Part shown: positions 14,690 through 25,639 of the stretch, piece by piece | How positions within the stretch are numbered: position 1 is the first letter of the stretch | Layout: every line of letters starts with the position of its first letter | From: Tetranychus cinnabarinus | Taxonomy: Eukaryota; Arthropoda; Arachnida; Trombidiformes; Tetranychidae | Length of the DNA stretch: 64,000 nucleotides | Direction: 5' to 3' | NCBI GenBank assembly: GCA_022266195.1 | Contig: WHVY01000001.1 | Coordinates: forward strand, 1,302,001 to 1,366,000 | Made by a program: the position numbers and the translations under genes | The notes under the pieces: model-generated | The model's input: the letters and a program-made list of their open reading frames with translations, nothing else | Databases searched by the model: none | Told to the model about the DNA's origin: nothing

Positions 14690-17600
14690 ATGTCCACATC
14701 AACTAAAGACCGAACACACGGTTCGGCAACCACTGACCGGCCTGCTAAAGTTAGCCCTAAGGTGAGTATTCGTTAGTGAAACATATCTATGTTATCATAA
14801 GATGACATGAGTGACTTCTGTTCATTTTTGCTCAATCACAATACTAATCCTCATTCTTTTTGATTATCAACAGCAAGTATCAGCTGAACAGAGGAGAATA
14901 GCCGATTTAATGACCGATAAAACTGATATTTCTGAACTCCAAAGCAAAGTTGAAAAGATTATCGAACTCACCAATGCCACTCGTGATGAAGCTGTTGTTG
15001 CTTTGCACGATTGTGACAATGAACTGGACAGAGCAATTGATATGATACTGGAAGGTGAATCTGTTAATGTGACTGAGTGGAGGAGTACAGGTAAAAAAAG
15101 GAAACCAAAAGTAGTTGCATCTTCAACTTCTCAAGCTGATAAAGAAGATAAATCTAACGCCAACGGTAGGTTTGATTGTCAATTGAGTTTTTTTATCATA
15201 TTTATCAATGTTTTTTCAACATTTCAATTTCAGAGTCTACAAATGTCGGAGATAAAAAGGTGTCTAGCAATAGAGGACGCGGAGGTCCACGTCTCCAGAG
15301 AGGTGCCGGTGGTAGTGGTAAATCTTCCAATTGGAAACCAAAAGAAGAAAAAAGTGATATGACTGGTGAAAACAATGAAAATACGGCTCCAGAAATTAGC
15401 ATTAATAATAAAAATTTACCTCCAAGACGCGGTGATAGTCGCAGAGGTAGAGGTCGTGGCTCCACACGAGGTAATTTCTCTAATAGAGGAACTGGTGGAG
15501 GACGGGGAGCTCGTTTATTCCAAAACAAAGGCTATCGTAACACGAATAATACTGGTAATAATAATAATGACGGTTTTCCAAACTCGATTGATACTTGGAC
15601 CAACAGCACAGCTGACCAAGCTAGTACCATAACCAATAATGAGTGCACCACAATGCATGTTGGTAACTGGTCTGATTTCGCTACTAATGAAGATTGGAGT
15701 GAAGAAGACTGGGACTCTAGTGTAAGTTTCTATTCCGTATTAGAATTTTCTATACTTTTTTTCGCTGTTACTAATTGATTCTCTAATTTTATTTATTGCT
15801 CAGTTAATGGAAACTAAGGTTTTCACTCCAAGTACCAAGCCATCAAACGATAAGGAAGATACCGGTGATTTACCAGCTAACAACGTCACTAACACTACCA
15901 ATCAAGGTCTTAACTTTGGAAGTTTATTAGGAAAACAAAGCAATGAATCGTCGAACCAACCAAGTCAACAGTCGATGAGCTCTATATTAGGCAGTAATGT
16001 TCCTCGAAGTAGTGCTACTAACTCCTCAGCCGGGGCTGCTTTATTACAGCAATTACAACAACAAGCAGTTTCTTCGCAATCATCCTCTCAAATCAACAAA
16101 TTTTCTTTAAGTCAATACACTAAACAAGCAACTGAAAATATTAAGTCATTGGTTGGAATTCCTACAACAACTTATAATTCAAACAATGCTAATATTATGA
16201 ATGCGGATAGTCTTGACAACCAAGTTTCTGACCTGTCACAACGTCAATTAGAGGGCCAAGGTGATAACCAATCTGGTAGTTTATCTTCATCAAAACCACC
16301 AAGACTCACTGTGAAAAGATCCAGTAAAATACCGGAATCAGCTGTTGAGATGCCATCCAATGACTCTATATCCGCGTTGAACGTGCAATTTGGCGCTATG
16401 CCTTTTGATTTAGGGCCTGAGGCCAATAATGCCTTCCATGATGTTGTTAATCATGTTAAATCTAAATCTAACCAAGTTAAAGCTGCTGGCTCAACTTCTG
16501 TTCCAGGTTCATCCAGCCTTGGCTCATCTGCACTATTGAATCAAACGGTTTCTGATAACGCATTCCGTGCAGCCAATAATGCTAATAACCAATCTGCTGG
16601 AAGTTCTGCTGCTAAATCCTTAGCTAATACAGCATCTGATCTAGTTTTACAAAATTCAGTCCTCGGACATCAAACAATATCTGCTGAAATTGGTTTAGAT
16701 AGGAATAAGTCTGCTTCTGCAGCTAGCTACGGAACAAAAGTATTAGAAGGTAATCATAACAAAAATATTTATCAAAGCGGGGCAACTACTCAAGTTCAAC
16801 CTTCTAAAACCTCAACAAGTGATATCTCCAGTTACAAAAATACATCTTATCCACAAGCAGACTCTAATTCTGCTTATGGATCGAATGTAAATTATGGTGC
16901 ATCTACTACATCCACGCCTTATTATTCTGCGAATCAAACTCAAGGAGCGTATTCATCGGCTACGAACTACTCTAGTTTCCAACCAGTTAGCACGGCAACC
17001 AGCCATGCTAATGTAGCAGGCCAAAAAACTGGGGGTATTAAGGATTTGGATTCTTCGGCATCCAACACTCAACATAAACATAATTATGATCTTACTCAAG
17101 GAGTACCAAATGTTGTTCCCGGAGGCCTAGTATCAAATTCAACTGTAACAACAAATGTTCTGAAAAACTCTCTTACAGCAAGTAAGTATTGAACTCCTCA
17201 TATTTAATCGCTGAGTTTGTGCGCTAATTTCATTTTTCTCTTTGTTTTTCCTTTATTCATAGCTGGTAAGGGAATACCTAGTGTTCCTCCTGGAGTGACA
17301 CCTCTCATGGGAACTCAATATATTATGAGTCAAGCTGGACTGTCAGCCTTCTATCCTTTCTACGACGTTTCTTCTATTCCAACCGCGCCTCATGCTAGAG
17401 ATCACAACTTTGCCTATTCTGCTAATACAGGTAAGATAAATTTTTAATCAATCGAATTTGAAAAGTCCTATAAACGACTTTTTCTAATTTCATACTCTTA
17501 TGTTTTGTTCTATAGATCTGAAGTATAGCCGAGCTGATAATGATGGATCAAATGTTGTTTCTACACAATCACCAGTATCCCAAACTCATAATCAAGCTAT

Positions 17601-18313
17601 TTTCGGTCAGATACCTCATGCTGCTTATAGCTTCTTCTACACTCCCGGTGTTAATATGATGCCACAAAGCTTATACGGTCCCGCAGCTCCAATCTTCCCA
17701 GTAACACCAGCGACCAACACTGGCTCAACTGGCTCAGCGTTCCCGAAAGGAACAACAGGTTATGGATCTCATTCTTACGCCTCTGCAGGTTATGATTCAT
17801 TAGCTGCTGTTCCTCCCCCTTCAGATTATGTTAAAACGAATTATGGTCCATCTGCAGGTCAGCAACAAGTTAAAGGTATCAACTCTAGCAATGCAAATGA
17901 TCTTTCGGGTTCAAACGCTATGTATGGTAAAAGTCATCCACAATTGAACAAAGTAAGAATAATTGACAATTTTACTTATCTCTATTGGGGCACATTTTTC
18001 TGGACGCATTTACATTGATTTTCTTTATTTCTTTCAGGGCTACGATAAACCTAATAGTTTTCAAACAGCAACTCCACCCCCGTTCAACATGACTGGTGCT
18101 CCACAAGCAAACACTTTAGGTTCAGGTTATGCACCTCAGCCACCCAATCAATATATCCCTATGTTGCCTCAAACGCAACCGTCTATGTTACACCATAATC
18201 TTCAAGGAGACGTATCACAAAGTGGAGGTGCCGGTGTTGGTGGTCAAAGATCCATGTACCAGCCTCAAAAAGGCTCGGCTCCCAACAATAAATCTTATTG
18301 GAATCCCATTTGA
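14690..18313 (+). CDS. lig: Lingerer / UBAP2L homologue
   Basis: RNA-associated cytoplasmic protein. The family takes part in stress-granule and mRNP control with FMR1, Caprin and Rasputin, and in flies affects growth and copulatory behaviour. Seven exons join in frame: 14690-14761, 14874-15165, 15234-15721, 15804-17181, 17263-17430, 17516-17952 and 18038-18313, giving 1036 residues, close to human UBAP2L (about 1,090). A UBA domain spans about residues 45-85 (LQSKVEKIIELTNATRDEAV). An RGG/RG-rich stretch covers about 130-215. The family-defining UBAP2/Lig block (SKIPESAVEMP ... LNVQFGAMPF) is at about 455-490. The rest is low-complexity Ser/Asn/Gln/Tyr sequence suited to condensates. The start chosen is the first ATG, 24 codons before an intron. 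Confidence 0.93.
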
Positions 18314-20158
18314 GGAGTTAAATACTAAAGGCCTTTCCTTGTCACCCGTTTTTCGAAAAAATATCTAACAGAAAAGAATTGATTGATAGGCCCTTTATTG
18401 AACACAAACTACACATACATACATTAAAAAAACTACACAAAAAAACACGCATATGATTACAATTGACACTGACTAAAACTTGAAACGGTTGGAATAATAA
18501 GAAAGATGTAACTTTTTGGGGATATGGAAATACGCTTGTGAAAAAGTAAATCTGAATGTTTAATTCGAAGGAGGAGAGTATACGGAGAAACAGTCCCTTG
18601 ATATGAAAGGGAAAACACCTTATTCTACTCTACTCGTTCAAACATACTTTCATGTGTAAGGGTCATCAAATATCCCCTGTTAAATATGAGTGAGAATTGA
18701 AATGAAATTGCATTTCTATTTCCTCTAATTCTTTCAATCTCTTCATCTTGCTACTTTTTTTCTCACCTTTTTCTTGATTATTCTTTTCTCTCTTTTCTTT
18801 CTCTTTATACCTCTCAATTATCTTTTCCCTATTATTATTCGATTCGATTGATAAAAACAACCAAAAAATTGTTAAATTAGTGTCTTTATCTTCTCACTTT
18901 TCTTTCTCTTCTTCCTCTCTAAGTTTCCAAAGGGTAGTTTTCATCCCTTTTCTCTTAAATGTCTCTCCTCTAAACAAATACAAATCTATATATATATACA
19001 CTAAAAGCACTAATAACCGAAAACCTTTACTCTCTTCATCAACCTCGAAAAAAAATATAAGAAAAACCAACCAAATAAACAAAAATATAAAATTATCTCC
19101 TAGAAATCGAATAAGCAAAACCAACGAATCATTAAAGTTACAGTCAAAAAGTTGAAATGTCTACAAACGCGTTAAGCTGTAGGTTATTTTTGCCAATTGT
19201 AATTGAAACACCTTGCAGTTGAAAAATTAAAATGTAAATGAATTAAAGCGATAATTTGGGAATATTGTACTTTCATCCTTAAGTCTTCAAAAATATAACG
19301 TTGATTCGCATGCAAAATGAGTCTGCTTTTAATTTCTCATCTTTACAATTATTTTGCTGATAGACAAATCTTTAGCTGCAGCTTGAACTGAATCGTGTTT
19401 TATTTATCAACAGTTATTCATCGGTAACTGTCAAAATTATCATTAAACATTACCGGTAAACATTAAATGTCGGATAAAAATTGCTCAATATTTGATAAGA
19501 TGAAAAATATAGTAATTATTACTCTTATAATAAACAAAAATGACGTAGTTGGATATTCTAGTGAGTTTCAAGTGATTTTACTCACTTTGATCAGTTGGCT
19601 AATCATGGTATATTCAATATAACATGCAGGTAAACAAATCTTCATAATTCATCCTTCATAACACGCATATTACGTCATGTAATGATTGCGATTCAACAAC
19701 GATTAGATTTGATGGGTTTTATGGGTTTCTCTGGGTTTAATATCATAATAGCAATATCTGAACTGGTATCAACTGTTGATGTTACAAATCCCTAAATAAA
19801 GCCTATTTAGATAATTTAGATTTAAGTCAATACAAATTATCAGTTTGATTAACCAGAAAGTTGGTCGATTTATAGCTCGATTGTAATCTTGGTTTTCATT
19901 GTATAATACTTTTATGGATACTCATAGCTATTTGGAAGTAGAACTTATTTAACGGGTTAAGATAATAAAATGAAGCTGAATAAAATAATAACATCCATTT
20001 ATACTTTGTATGAATTACAGATGAATGAGTTAGAAATAAAAATTTAACAAGGTAAATAAATTTACATTCAAACTTGAATTGAGCGTTGAATTGTGATTTG
20101 ATAACACTAAATAAAGCGACTAACGAAAAAGCAAAATACAATTTAAATGGATCATCAG
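18314..20158. other. Convergent 3' ends of lingerer (+) and the BIN3-like gene (-)
   Basis: No supportable gene. The open frames at 18,666-19,155 on both strands are low-complexity (Ser/Lys/Glu or hydrophobic runs) and look like UTR sequence. The lingerer 3' UTR probably occupies the first several hundred bases and the BIN3-like 3' UTR the last part. Confidence 0.5.
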
Positions 20159-21125
20159 TCATCCTCCTTGTTCACCGACAATTGATAAAGATGAAATAGA
20201 CGAGAGAAGTTGATTTTGTTTAGCTGCATAATCGTTCCAATTTTTGGTTGATCTTTGTTGGGATTCATTTGTCATTGTTGAATGAGAATTGAATGTGGCA
20301 AAAGAATCGCCCCAAAAGAGCAACTCTGATTTAATCAATCCTTCAAGGCAGGGTTGAAAATACTTTATACGATAATCAATTATAGCAGGGATTTGACCAG
20401 TGATAAGCTTAGATTGCTTTTCAAATTTTTCTTCCGTTTCAGCAAGTTGAGCTTTCGTTTTTTCCAAGGCCACAAAAACGTTCCCTGTTTTTTCTTTACG
20501 ATTTAGCTGGGAGACTTTGCTATTTAATTTGGTTAATGACTCTGAAAGAGTTTTGTGTTTGTTCAATTCATTTTTAACATCATTCAATATCGATTGTAAC
20601 TTTTTTGTTGGATCAACAATCATTTTCTGTATCGCCACTCCTAAATTATCACCGAATTCGCTAGTTTCACTGTTAAATGTGTGCCAATCTTGAACCAACT
20701 CACGGAATTCTGGGTAATATTGCTGACACAGTAAACTGTTGGCCAGATCTTCACTTAACTTGCATTCATGACGACTGAATTTGATTATACTGTCCATTAA
20801 TTTTTTCCCACTCTTGTGAATTTTCTTTGTTGCCGAATCAACAGAATCTACTCTGAGTGTTAATTTGTTAACTTCATCAGGCATCAGTACTCCATCTGTA
20901 GTGTTGCTGCCACCAAAGCTTTCTATACCACTAATATTGACTAAAATCGAGTCTGGATTGGGGGCTGAAGGCGTAGTCGTGGTAGATGATTGACCGAATG
21001 ATGAGGTTATTTTTCGCAAAGGATTCCTAGAAAAAATATACAAAAAAACAATAGGAAAACAACAATTTGAAGATCAGTTATTTCCTGAAACATAGAAGAA
21101 TATAAATGTCAACTTACCAACTCAT
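20159..21125 (-). CDS. BIN3: BIN3-like BAR-domain protein
   Basis: N-BAR family adaptor that binds and curves membranes and affects actin and Cdc42-linked processes. There are two coding exons: 21118-21125 carries ATG AGT TG, and 20159-21026 carries the rest; the split codon makes Trp. The product has 291 residues (human BIN3 has 253). It begins MSWNPL, as BIN3 begins MSW plus a basic stretch. The region from about residue 50 to 250 is helical and charged. The blocks EKTGNVF, IDYRIKYFQP and the end LSIVGEQ match BIN3 order. As in BIN3, no SH3 domain follows the BAR region. A Ser/Thr/Pro insert (about residues 12-45) lengthens the N-terminus. Confidence 0.85.
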
Positions 21126-21707
21126 TTTGAATATCCTTTTTTAACTAGGTATCAAACTGGTGCACCACAATGTAGTTTGAAGTATTAAAAATATTATTTC
21201 TAATAAAATTGAAGATAATCGATTAGGCTATAAGGTTACTAATTAAGAATCCTTCTCAATTAAAAGTTATTTTCATCTCGTCTTCCTCAAGAAAAATCAA
21301 CTTGTTTACATTTTTTATGCAATCGTTTTAGATATCGATATATCGACGATAACCTCAAAAATGTCAACAAACTGTTGACATTTAATTTTGCTCAATGATT
21401 TTGAATATTTGGTTTAAGAATTTAAGTTGAAATCGTCCAGTCTTTGAGATTGTTCTAGCGTAATCATTTTATTGTTCAATTATTAAGATCTGATTCAATT
21501 TTTACTAGAAATATCAAATGTTTAAAATATCGAGTTTCTCCTTTTTGAAGTTGCAGTGAATGATAAATTAGTTTAATAAACTGTTTCCGCAAGTGATTTC
21601 AATACTAATCCAAAGTATTATTTCTGATCAATTATCAAAAATTATAAATTGTTCATTTAAAGTCCACTTTATTTGGTTAATTTTTGGAGTTACAGCATCA
21701 ACGTCTT

Positions 21708-21980
21708 TTATCCTCCTGTTATTGGTGGAATCAAAGCAATAACATCTGATTCATTGAGGATAACTGTTTTTTGTTGGTGAACATATTCCTCATTAATTGC
21801 TAAGATCATGGTGGATTGCAGAACGTCCAGTTGAGGAAAAAGCTTGCTGCAAATGTATTGCTTAAGTTGATCATCTGTTTCCCAAATTCTTGGTAAGCTG
21901 ATTGTTGTCTCAGGTTTTTTCAATAAGTCTTTAGCTTGAGCAAAAGCAATCAATTTAACTGTTACAGTTTCCACGGACAT
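21708..21980 (-). CDS. MOCS2A: Molybdopterin synthase small (sulfur-carrier) subunit, MOCS2A
   Basis: Ubiquitin-fold sulfur carrier of molybdenum-cofactor synthesis. Its C-terminal Gly-Gly is thiocarboxylated by MOCS3 and donates sulfur to precursor Z on the MOCS2B large subunit. The 90-residue frame ends ALIPPITGG, the family's required di-glycine tail, and has VTVKLIAFAQAKDLL at the N-terminus as in MoaD proteins. Length equals the family norm. The large subunit is not encoded next to it: the 580 bases 3' of its stop, up to the BIN3-like gene, contain no MoaE-like frame. A CACCTAG acceptor-like site sits about 10 bases before the ATG, so a leader exon is possible. Confidence 0.9.
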   Translation of the reverse strand: MSVETVTVKLIAFAQAKDLLKKPETTISLPRIWETDDQLKQYICSKLFPQLDVLQSTMILAINEEYVHQQKTVILNESDVIALIPPITGG

Positions 21981-23520
21981 ATTTAAAGATCTAGGTGAGA
22001 ATTAAAAACTGAAAAACAAGTAGGACTCCACAATTTGAATTTATTGATACTTTTTTTAGTAGCATAAACACGTGGAGTTGGCACAAGGTGAATATTTTTG
22101 ATCCAATTGTAATACAATCTTCAGTTAATGGGTACAATAAATTGTGCAAAAATACTGAGAAATCAGTTTAAGTAAGTAAGATACTTAGCCTCAGCTGGTG
22201 AAGTTTTATTGATAAAAAGAATAATAACAAAAGATTGAATCTATATGGTACTGTAACTATTAGTTGAGATATTTTTTGTTAACAAGCGCTAGGTTAACAA
22301 TTAGTGAACTGAATTCAAGTTTAAGCTTATCTTGGTAAATTTATGATGCAGATTTTACTGAATAGTCTAATGTCAAGGTTATATGATCAACGATTAGAGT
22401 ATATGAATATTGTTATCAATCTAATCCTTATTTAACCAGATCTTGTTGCCATAATTGTTTCATTTCTATTAATCGTCTGTTCAATTGTAATTTATTTTAG
22501 GTTGCTTAAACGTGGAACCATAATGATTAGACCTCGTAAAATTTACAATTTAGTTCTAGTAACCGATCAGCAAAATAATCAAGTTTTATTGGGTTACAAG
22601 AAGCGAGGATTTGGAGTTGATAAATGGAGTGGTTTTGGTGGTAAAGTTGATATTGGCGAGGACATTGAAGTTTCAGTGAAACGTGAACTCTACGAGGAAT
22701 CATCTTTGATTGCTGAAGAAATTGTTAAAGTTGGTATTTTGTGCTTTGATTCCGATACTTATTCATGTGTCCATGAAGCTCATGTTTTCCAAGTTCCCAA
22801 GTTTTCTGGAAATCCAACCGAATCTGATGAAATGAAACCCAAATGGTTCCCAATCGACTCCATTCCATATGATCAGATGTGGAGAGACTTTCAATATTGG
22901 TGGCCTTATTTTAGAAAAGGTCAATTGTTCAGTGCTTTCTTTATGTACCAAGGATTGGAAGTTATTACTGATTATAGATTGATCACAGTCAATAATTATA
23001 AAGAATTGGAACCAATCGAGTTACTCGAAACATCCTTTTTAAGACATTCACCTTTTTTGCCAACTCTTGCTGCACCTCATTGATGAATATTTCCAAAAAT
23101 TCTAGGTTTTATCAATCTTAATATCTATTTCAAATTTTTTTGTTAATTGTTTCACTCAAAAATGTCCAATAATCCTGTATTTTAATTGTCTTATTAAAAC
23201 AGATCGAAATGATTATTATTGTTGTTTTTACAAACTAAACTTAATGTTATTTTTTATTACTGGTGGAAACCACAAAATTTTATGTCTTATGGTCGTGTAA
23301 CTTAATATTGAAGTTTAGTTAAATTTATGCAAACAGTATGAATATAATTTTATCTTTTTGTCAAATTCATTCTGCAATAAGCTCTGATTGTTCAATTAAC
23401 GGTTAGCTTACTTGTAATTTCAATATTTGAGTGAATATTCTCTTATTGAATGAAAATTTTTACTTTTACCATAGCAAAGTTATTAATAATTGGCAGATTT
23501 AAAACATGTTTGCAAGAATT
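21981..23520. repeat. Segmental duplication, copy 1 (non-coding flanks plus NUDT1 gene)
   Basis: Starting almost at the MOCS2A start codon, this segment matches 33,527-34,890. The shared parts are the block at 21,983-22,075 (AAGATCTAGGTGAG ... TAGTAGCAT), the block from about 22,390 up to the NUDT1 start, the whole NUDT1 frame, and its 3' flank to about 23,520. The stretch 22,075-22,390 is not alike in the two copies. Confidence 0.85.
22523..23083 (+). CDS. NUDT1: Oxidised-purine NTP pyrophosphatase (MTH1/NUDT1-like), copy 1
   Basis: Nudix hydrolase that removes 8-oxo-dGTP and related oxidised nucleotides from the pool. From the ATG at 22,523 it is 186 residues (human MTH1 has 156; the extra is mainly C-terminal). 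Family blocks are present in order: VLLGYKKRGFG, WSGFGGK, the Nudix box GKVDIGEDIEVSVKREL then EESS, HVFQVPKF, ESDEMKPKWF, IPYDQMW and YFRKGQL. The Nudix box has Ser where the consensus has Gly (EESSL instead of EExGU). A TTTTAG acceptor-like site at 22,500 leaves the frame open 7 codons upstream, so a leader exon is possible. It differs from copy 2 at only two residues (Tyr/Phe after REL, and Ser/Pro near the end). Confidence 0.92.
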   Translation: MIRPRKIYNLVLVTDQQNNQVLLGYKKRGFGVDKWSGFGGKVDIGEDIEVSVKRELYEESSLIAEEIVKVGILCFDSDTYSCVHEAHVFQVPKFSGNPTESDEMKPKWFPIDSIPYDQMWRDFQYWWPYFRKGQLFSAFFMYQGLEVITDYRLITVNNYKELEPIELLETSFLRHSPFLPTLAAPH

Positions 23521-23523
23521 AAA

Positions 23524-23630
23524 ATGTTTACCAAGTATTATGTAAAGAAGGGACAATTCTTGAGTCTGCTAACGACAAAAGGAAATATAAGCTAATCACT
23601 TTGATCAATGGTCTACGGGCTTCAACTAAG
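23524..23630 (+). pseudogene. Nardilysin fragment (broken duplicate)
   Basis: About 100 bases align closely with 35,264-35,361 inside the intact nardilysin-like gene; both include AAATATAAGCT and ATCACTTTGATCAA. Relative to the intact gene, a base is lost just after GTAAAG, and an in-frame stop follows, so it cannot encode the protein. Nothing further of the peptidase follows. It sits the expected distance after NUDT1 copy 1, as part of the duplicated segment. Confidence 0.8.
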
Positions 23631-24029
23631 CTGACCATCAGACAAAATAAGTTTTAACATGATGCTAACAATGATGTAAGTTGTATCCTAGTTTTCGATG
23701 ATCAGGTTACATTAATTATACCAATGTTTGATTTTCTCAGCTAAAAACCCATGTGGTGAAATGACCTAAATAGCCAACTCAGTCACCAAAAAGGTTATGA
23801 TCCATTTAATTTGTTTTGGAATAGCTCACTAGCTCACAGCTCAATGAGAATTGGTTAAATTTGCAAATGCGAATAAAAGTAAACATAAGTTTAGGTTAAT
23901 CATTAAAGGGTTTATTTATTAAGTGTCAAACTAACATAGGATTTAAAATAAAACTGACAAAATGGGATTTTAAGATGATCCGAAAACATGGCATTTATTC
24001 AATAATTCTTTGATCCATCCAATTCGAGA

Positions 24030-25639
24030 CTAATCTTCTTCTAATAGGAAATCGACTGCTTTTAACTGGGTAATGAAAGCGGTATCTTGCAGAACTGAAG
24101 CATATTTACGAAGAGTACGAATTAAACTGTGTTTGGCTGCTCTATAACTCATTCCTTCCACATAAATGGCCAATTTGGAGATAACTGATCGGAAAAATGG
24201 TTCATCTATGTCATTTAATGAAAGTTTAATCGTTTTTCGTTCACCATTAACATCTGGATAAAACACCGAGATCATGTTACTATCAAGTGATCCATACATT
24301 CCAGCAATAACTTCTGTTTTAGACCTGATTACCCACGATTTAAATCCATAAATATGAGAACGTTTCTCGGTGATCTCGATAGATTTAGCAAAAGATCGGC
24401 GTACATAAATCAAATTGACGTACTCTTTAACGCGACCATTTTTTGTTTCTCGAACAGTCCAAGCAACCAAACCACTTTCATTGTCAATTGATGAATAATT
24501 ATACTCCTTGATATTGTTAGGGGATTTATTTTGAGCGAACCAACCAGTATGAGGATAAAGACCATCTTCCATCACGATTATTGGTTTATTAACATGATAA
24601 CCGGGGTCAAGTAAGATGGTTCCTAATCTTGAGCCGATAGCAATTTTAATAGCAACCATACAGTGCTCTTTTTTCGCACTCGGAGAATAAATGCAATAGT
24701 TATCCGGATCTTTAACGACCTCTTCACATGAAACCAGACCAATAGAGGCTGCATAATCAGGGAACCGAAGAACAAGCAAGTTGAGAAGCGAGATAGCCAA
24801 TCCAACACAGGAGAGCCCATCATGGTACAACCTAGACTTGAATGAAGTGACAAACTTCACAAATGACGGATCTTCAGAACGTAAGTATTCATCATGAAAC
24901 CGTATAAATGAAGGAAACGTGTTGTAAGATTTTGATGATAATTCTTGTTGTAAAATATCTTGGCAAATAAGCAAGAAATCTGACAGCTCAGGTTCATCAC
25001 CAAATTCAGTAGTTTGTAGCTCTGCTAACCAAATGGGAGTTTCAAGAAAGTCATTGATAGCGGCTGCAATCTCAGTACCAATAGATTCATCACCAGACGA
25101 AGATGAAGAGCTAGAAATATCGGTAGAGCAGCTACTTTCTCGACTAGACGAGCTAATTCCACTACTAGTGCTTGCTCCGTCATCATCGTCTTCGGAAAAA
25201 TCTGTGTCGTCCTGTGAGGTTTCAACATTAGTTTTTATGTAGTCACCATCTTTGTCATTTGTCACTCTGGTTCCATAGAAGAGGTTTGTCGATGAGTCAT
25301 CATCTTTCCCTTTATCGAGAGGGAAAGTGATGACTCGTGAATTGTCATTTGAAGGCCCATTGAGTCAAGATGGCCACTGAGAAGCTGATTCGTGAATGAT
25401 ATTGATAGGTTTGTCTTGTTCATTGATAATACCTTTCAGGCTTTCATCGCACTCAAAGGTATACGATAAGTTTGATTCATCTTCACTATTATCTAAATAA
25501 AACAAACAGAAAAGAAATGATGAAATAGGAATCAGAAGAAATGAATTGTAATATTGAGAAACAAGAATGAAAAGCAGGAAGAAAAAATAATGGCAAAGAA
25601 AAACATGTGAATAGGAAAATAAGTCATCTACTTACCCAT
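24030..25639 (-). CDS. Unrecognised protein with acidic/Ser N-terminus; frame interrupted by one TGA
   Basis: I do not recognise the family. Exon 1 ends with ATG G (25,636-25,639), then a GTAAGT donor. Exon 2 is 25492 down to 24030, with the split codon giving MDNSEDESNL. After 43 codons there is TGA C (25,365-25,367). The same frame then continues for 444 codons to a stop at 24,030. No ATG serves as a start near the second part. Residues after the TGA are Asp/Ser-rich for about 100 codons, then a globular region. This has Cys in GLSCVGLA, His in EHCMVAI and Asp in LLDPGYH, the order of a papain/transglutaminase-like Cys-His-Asp triad; that is a suggestion only. A 123-base frame-preserving intron (25,432 down to 25,310) would remove the TGA, giving 447 residues. 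Readthrough would give 488. Confidence 0.6.
25294..25336 (-). promoter_or_regulatory. Strong RNA hairpin 28 nt downstream of the in-frame TGA
   Basis: Plus-strand 25,294-25,311 and 25,320-25,336 are inverted repeats: 9 bp and 8 bp perfect stems separated by one bulged T (25,303), with an 8-base loop. In the minus-strand transcript the hairpin begins 28 nt after the TGA. It also overlaps a possible splice acceptor at 25,311-25,310. It lies inside the continuing frame. Confidence 0.7.

Noticed and set aside
15205..15528. Pro/Leu-rich minus-strand frame opposite lingerer
   Set aside because: Antisense shadow of the RGG-coding exon, which is firmly supported on the plus strand.
25365..25367. TGA as a selenocysteine codon
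   Set aside because: No SECIS element was recognised in the short 3' flank and the residue is outside the globular region; readthrough, splicing or a broken gene are simpler.
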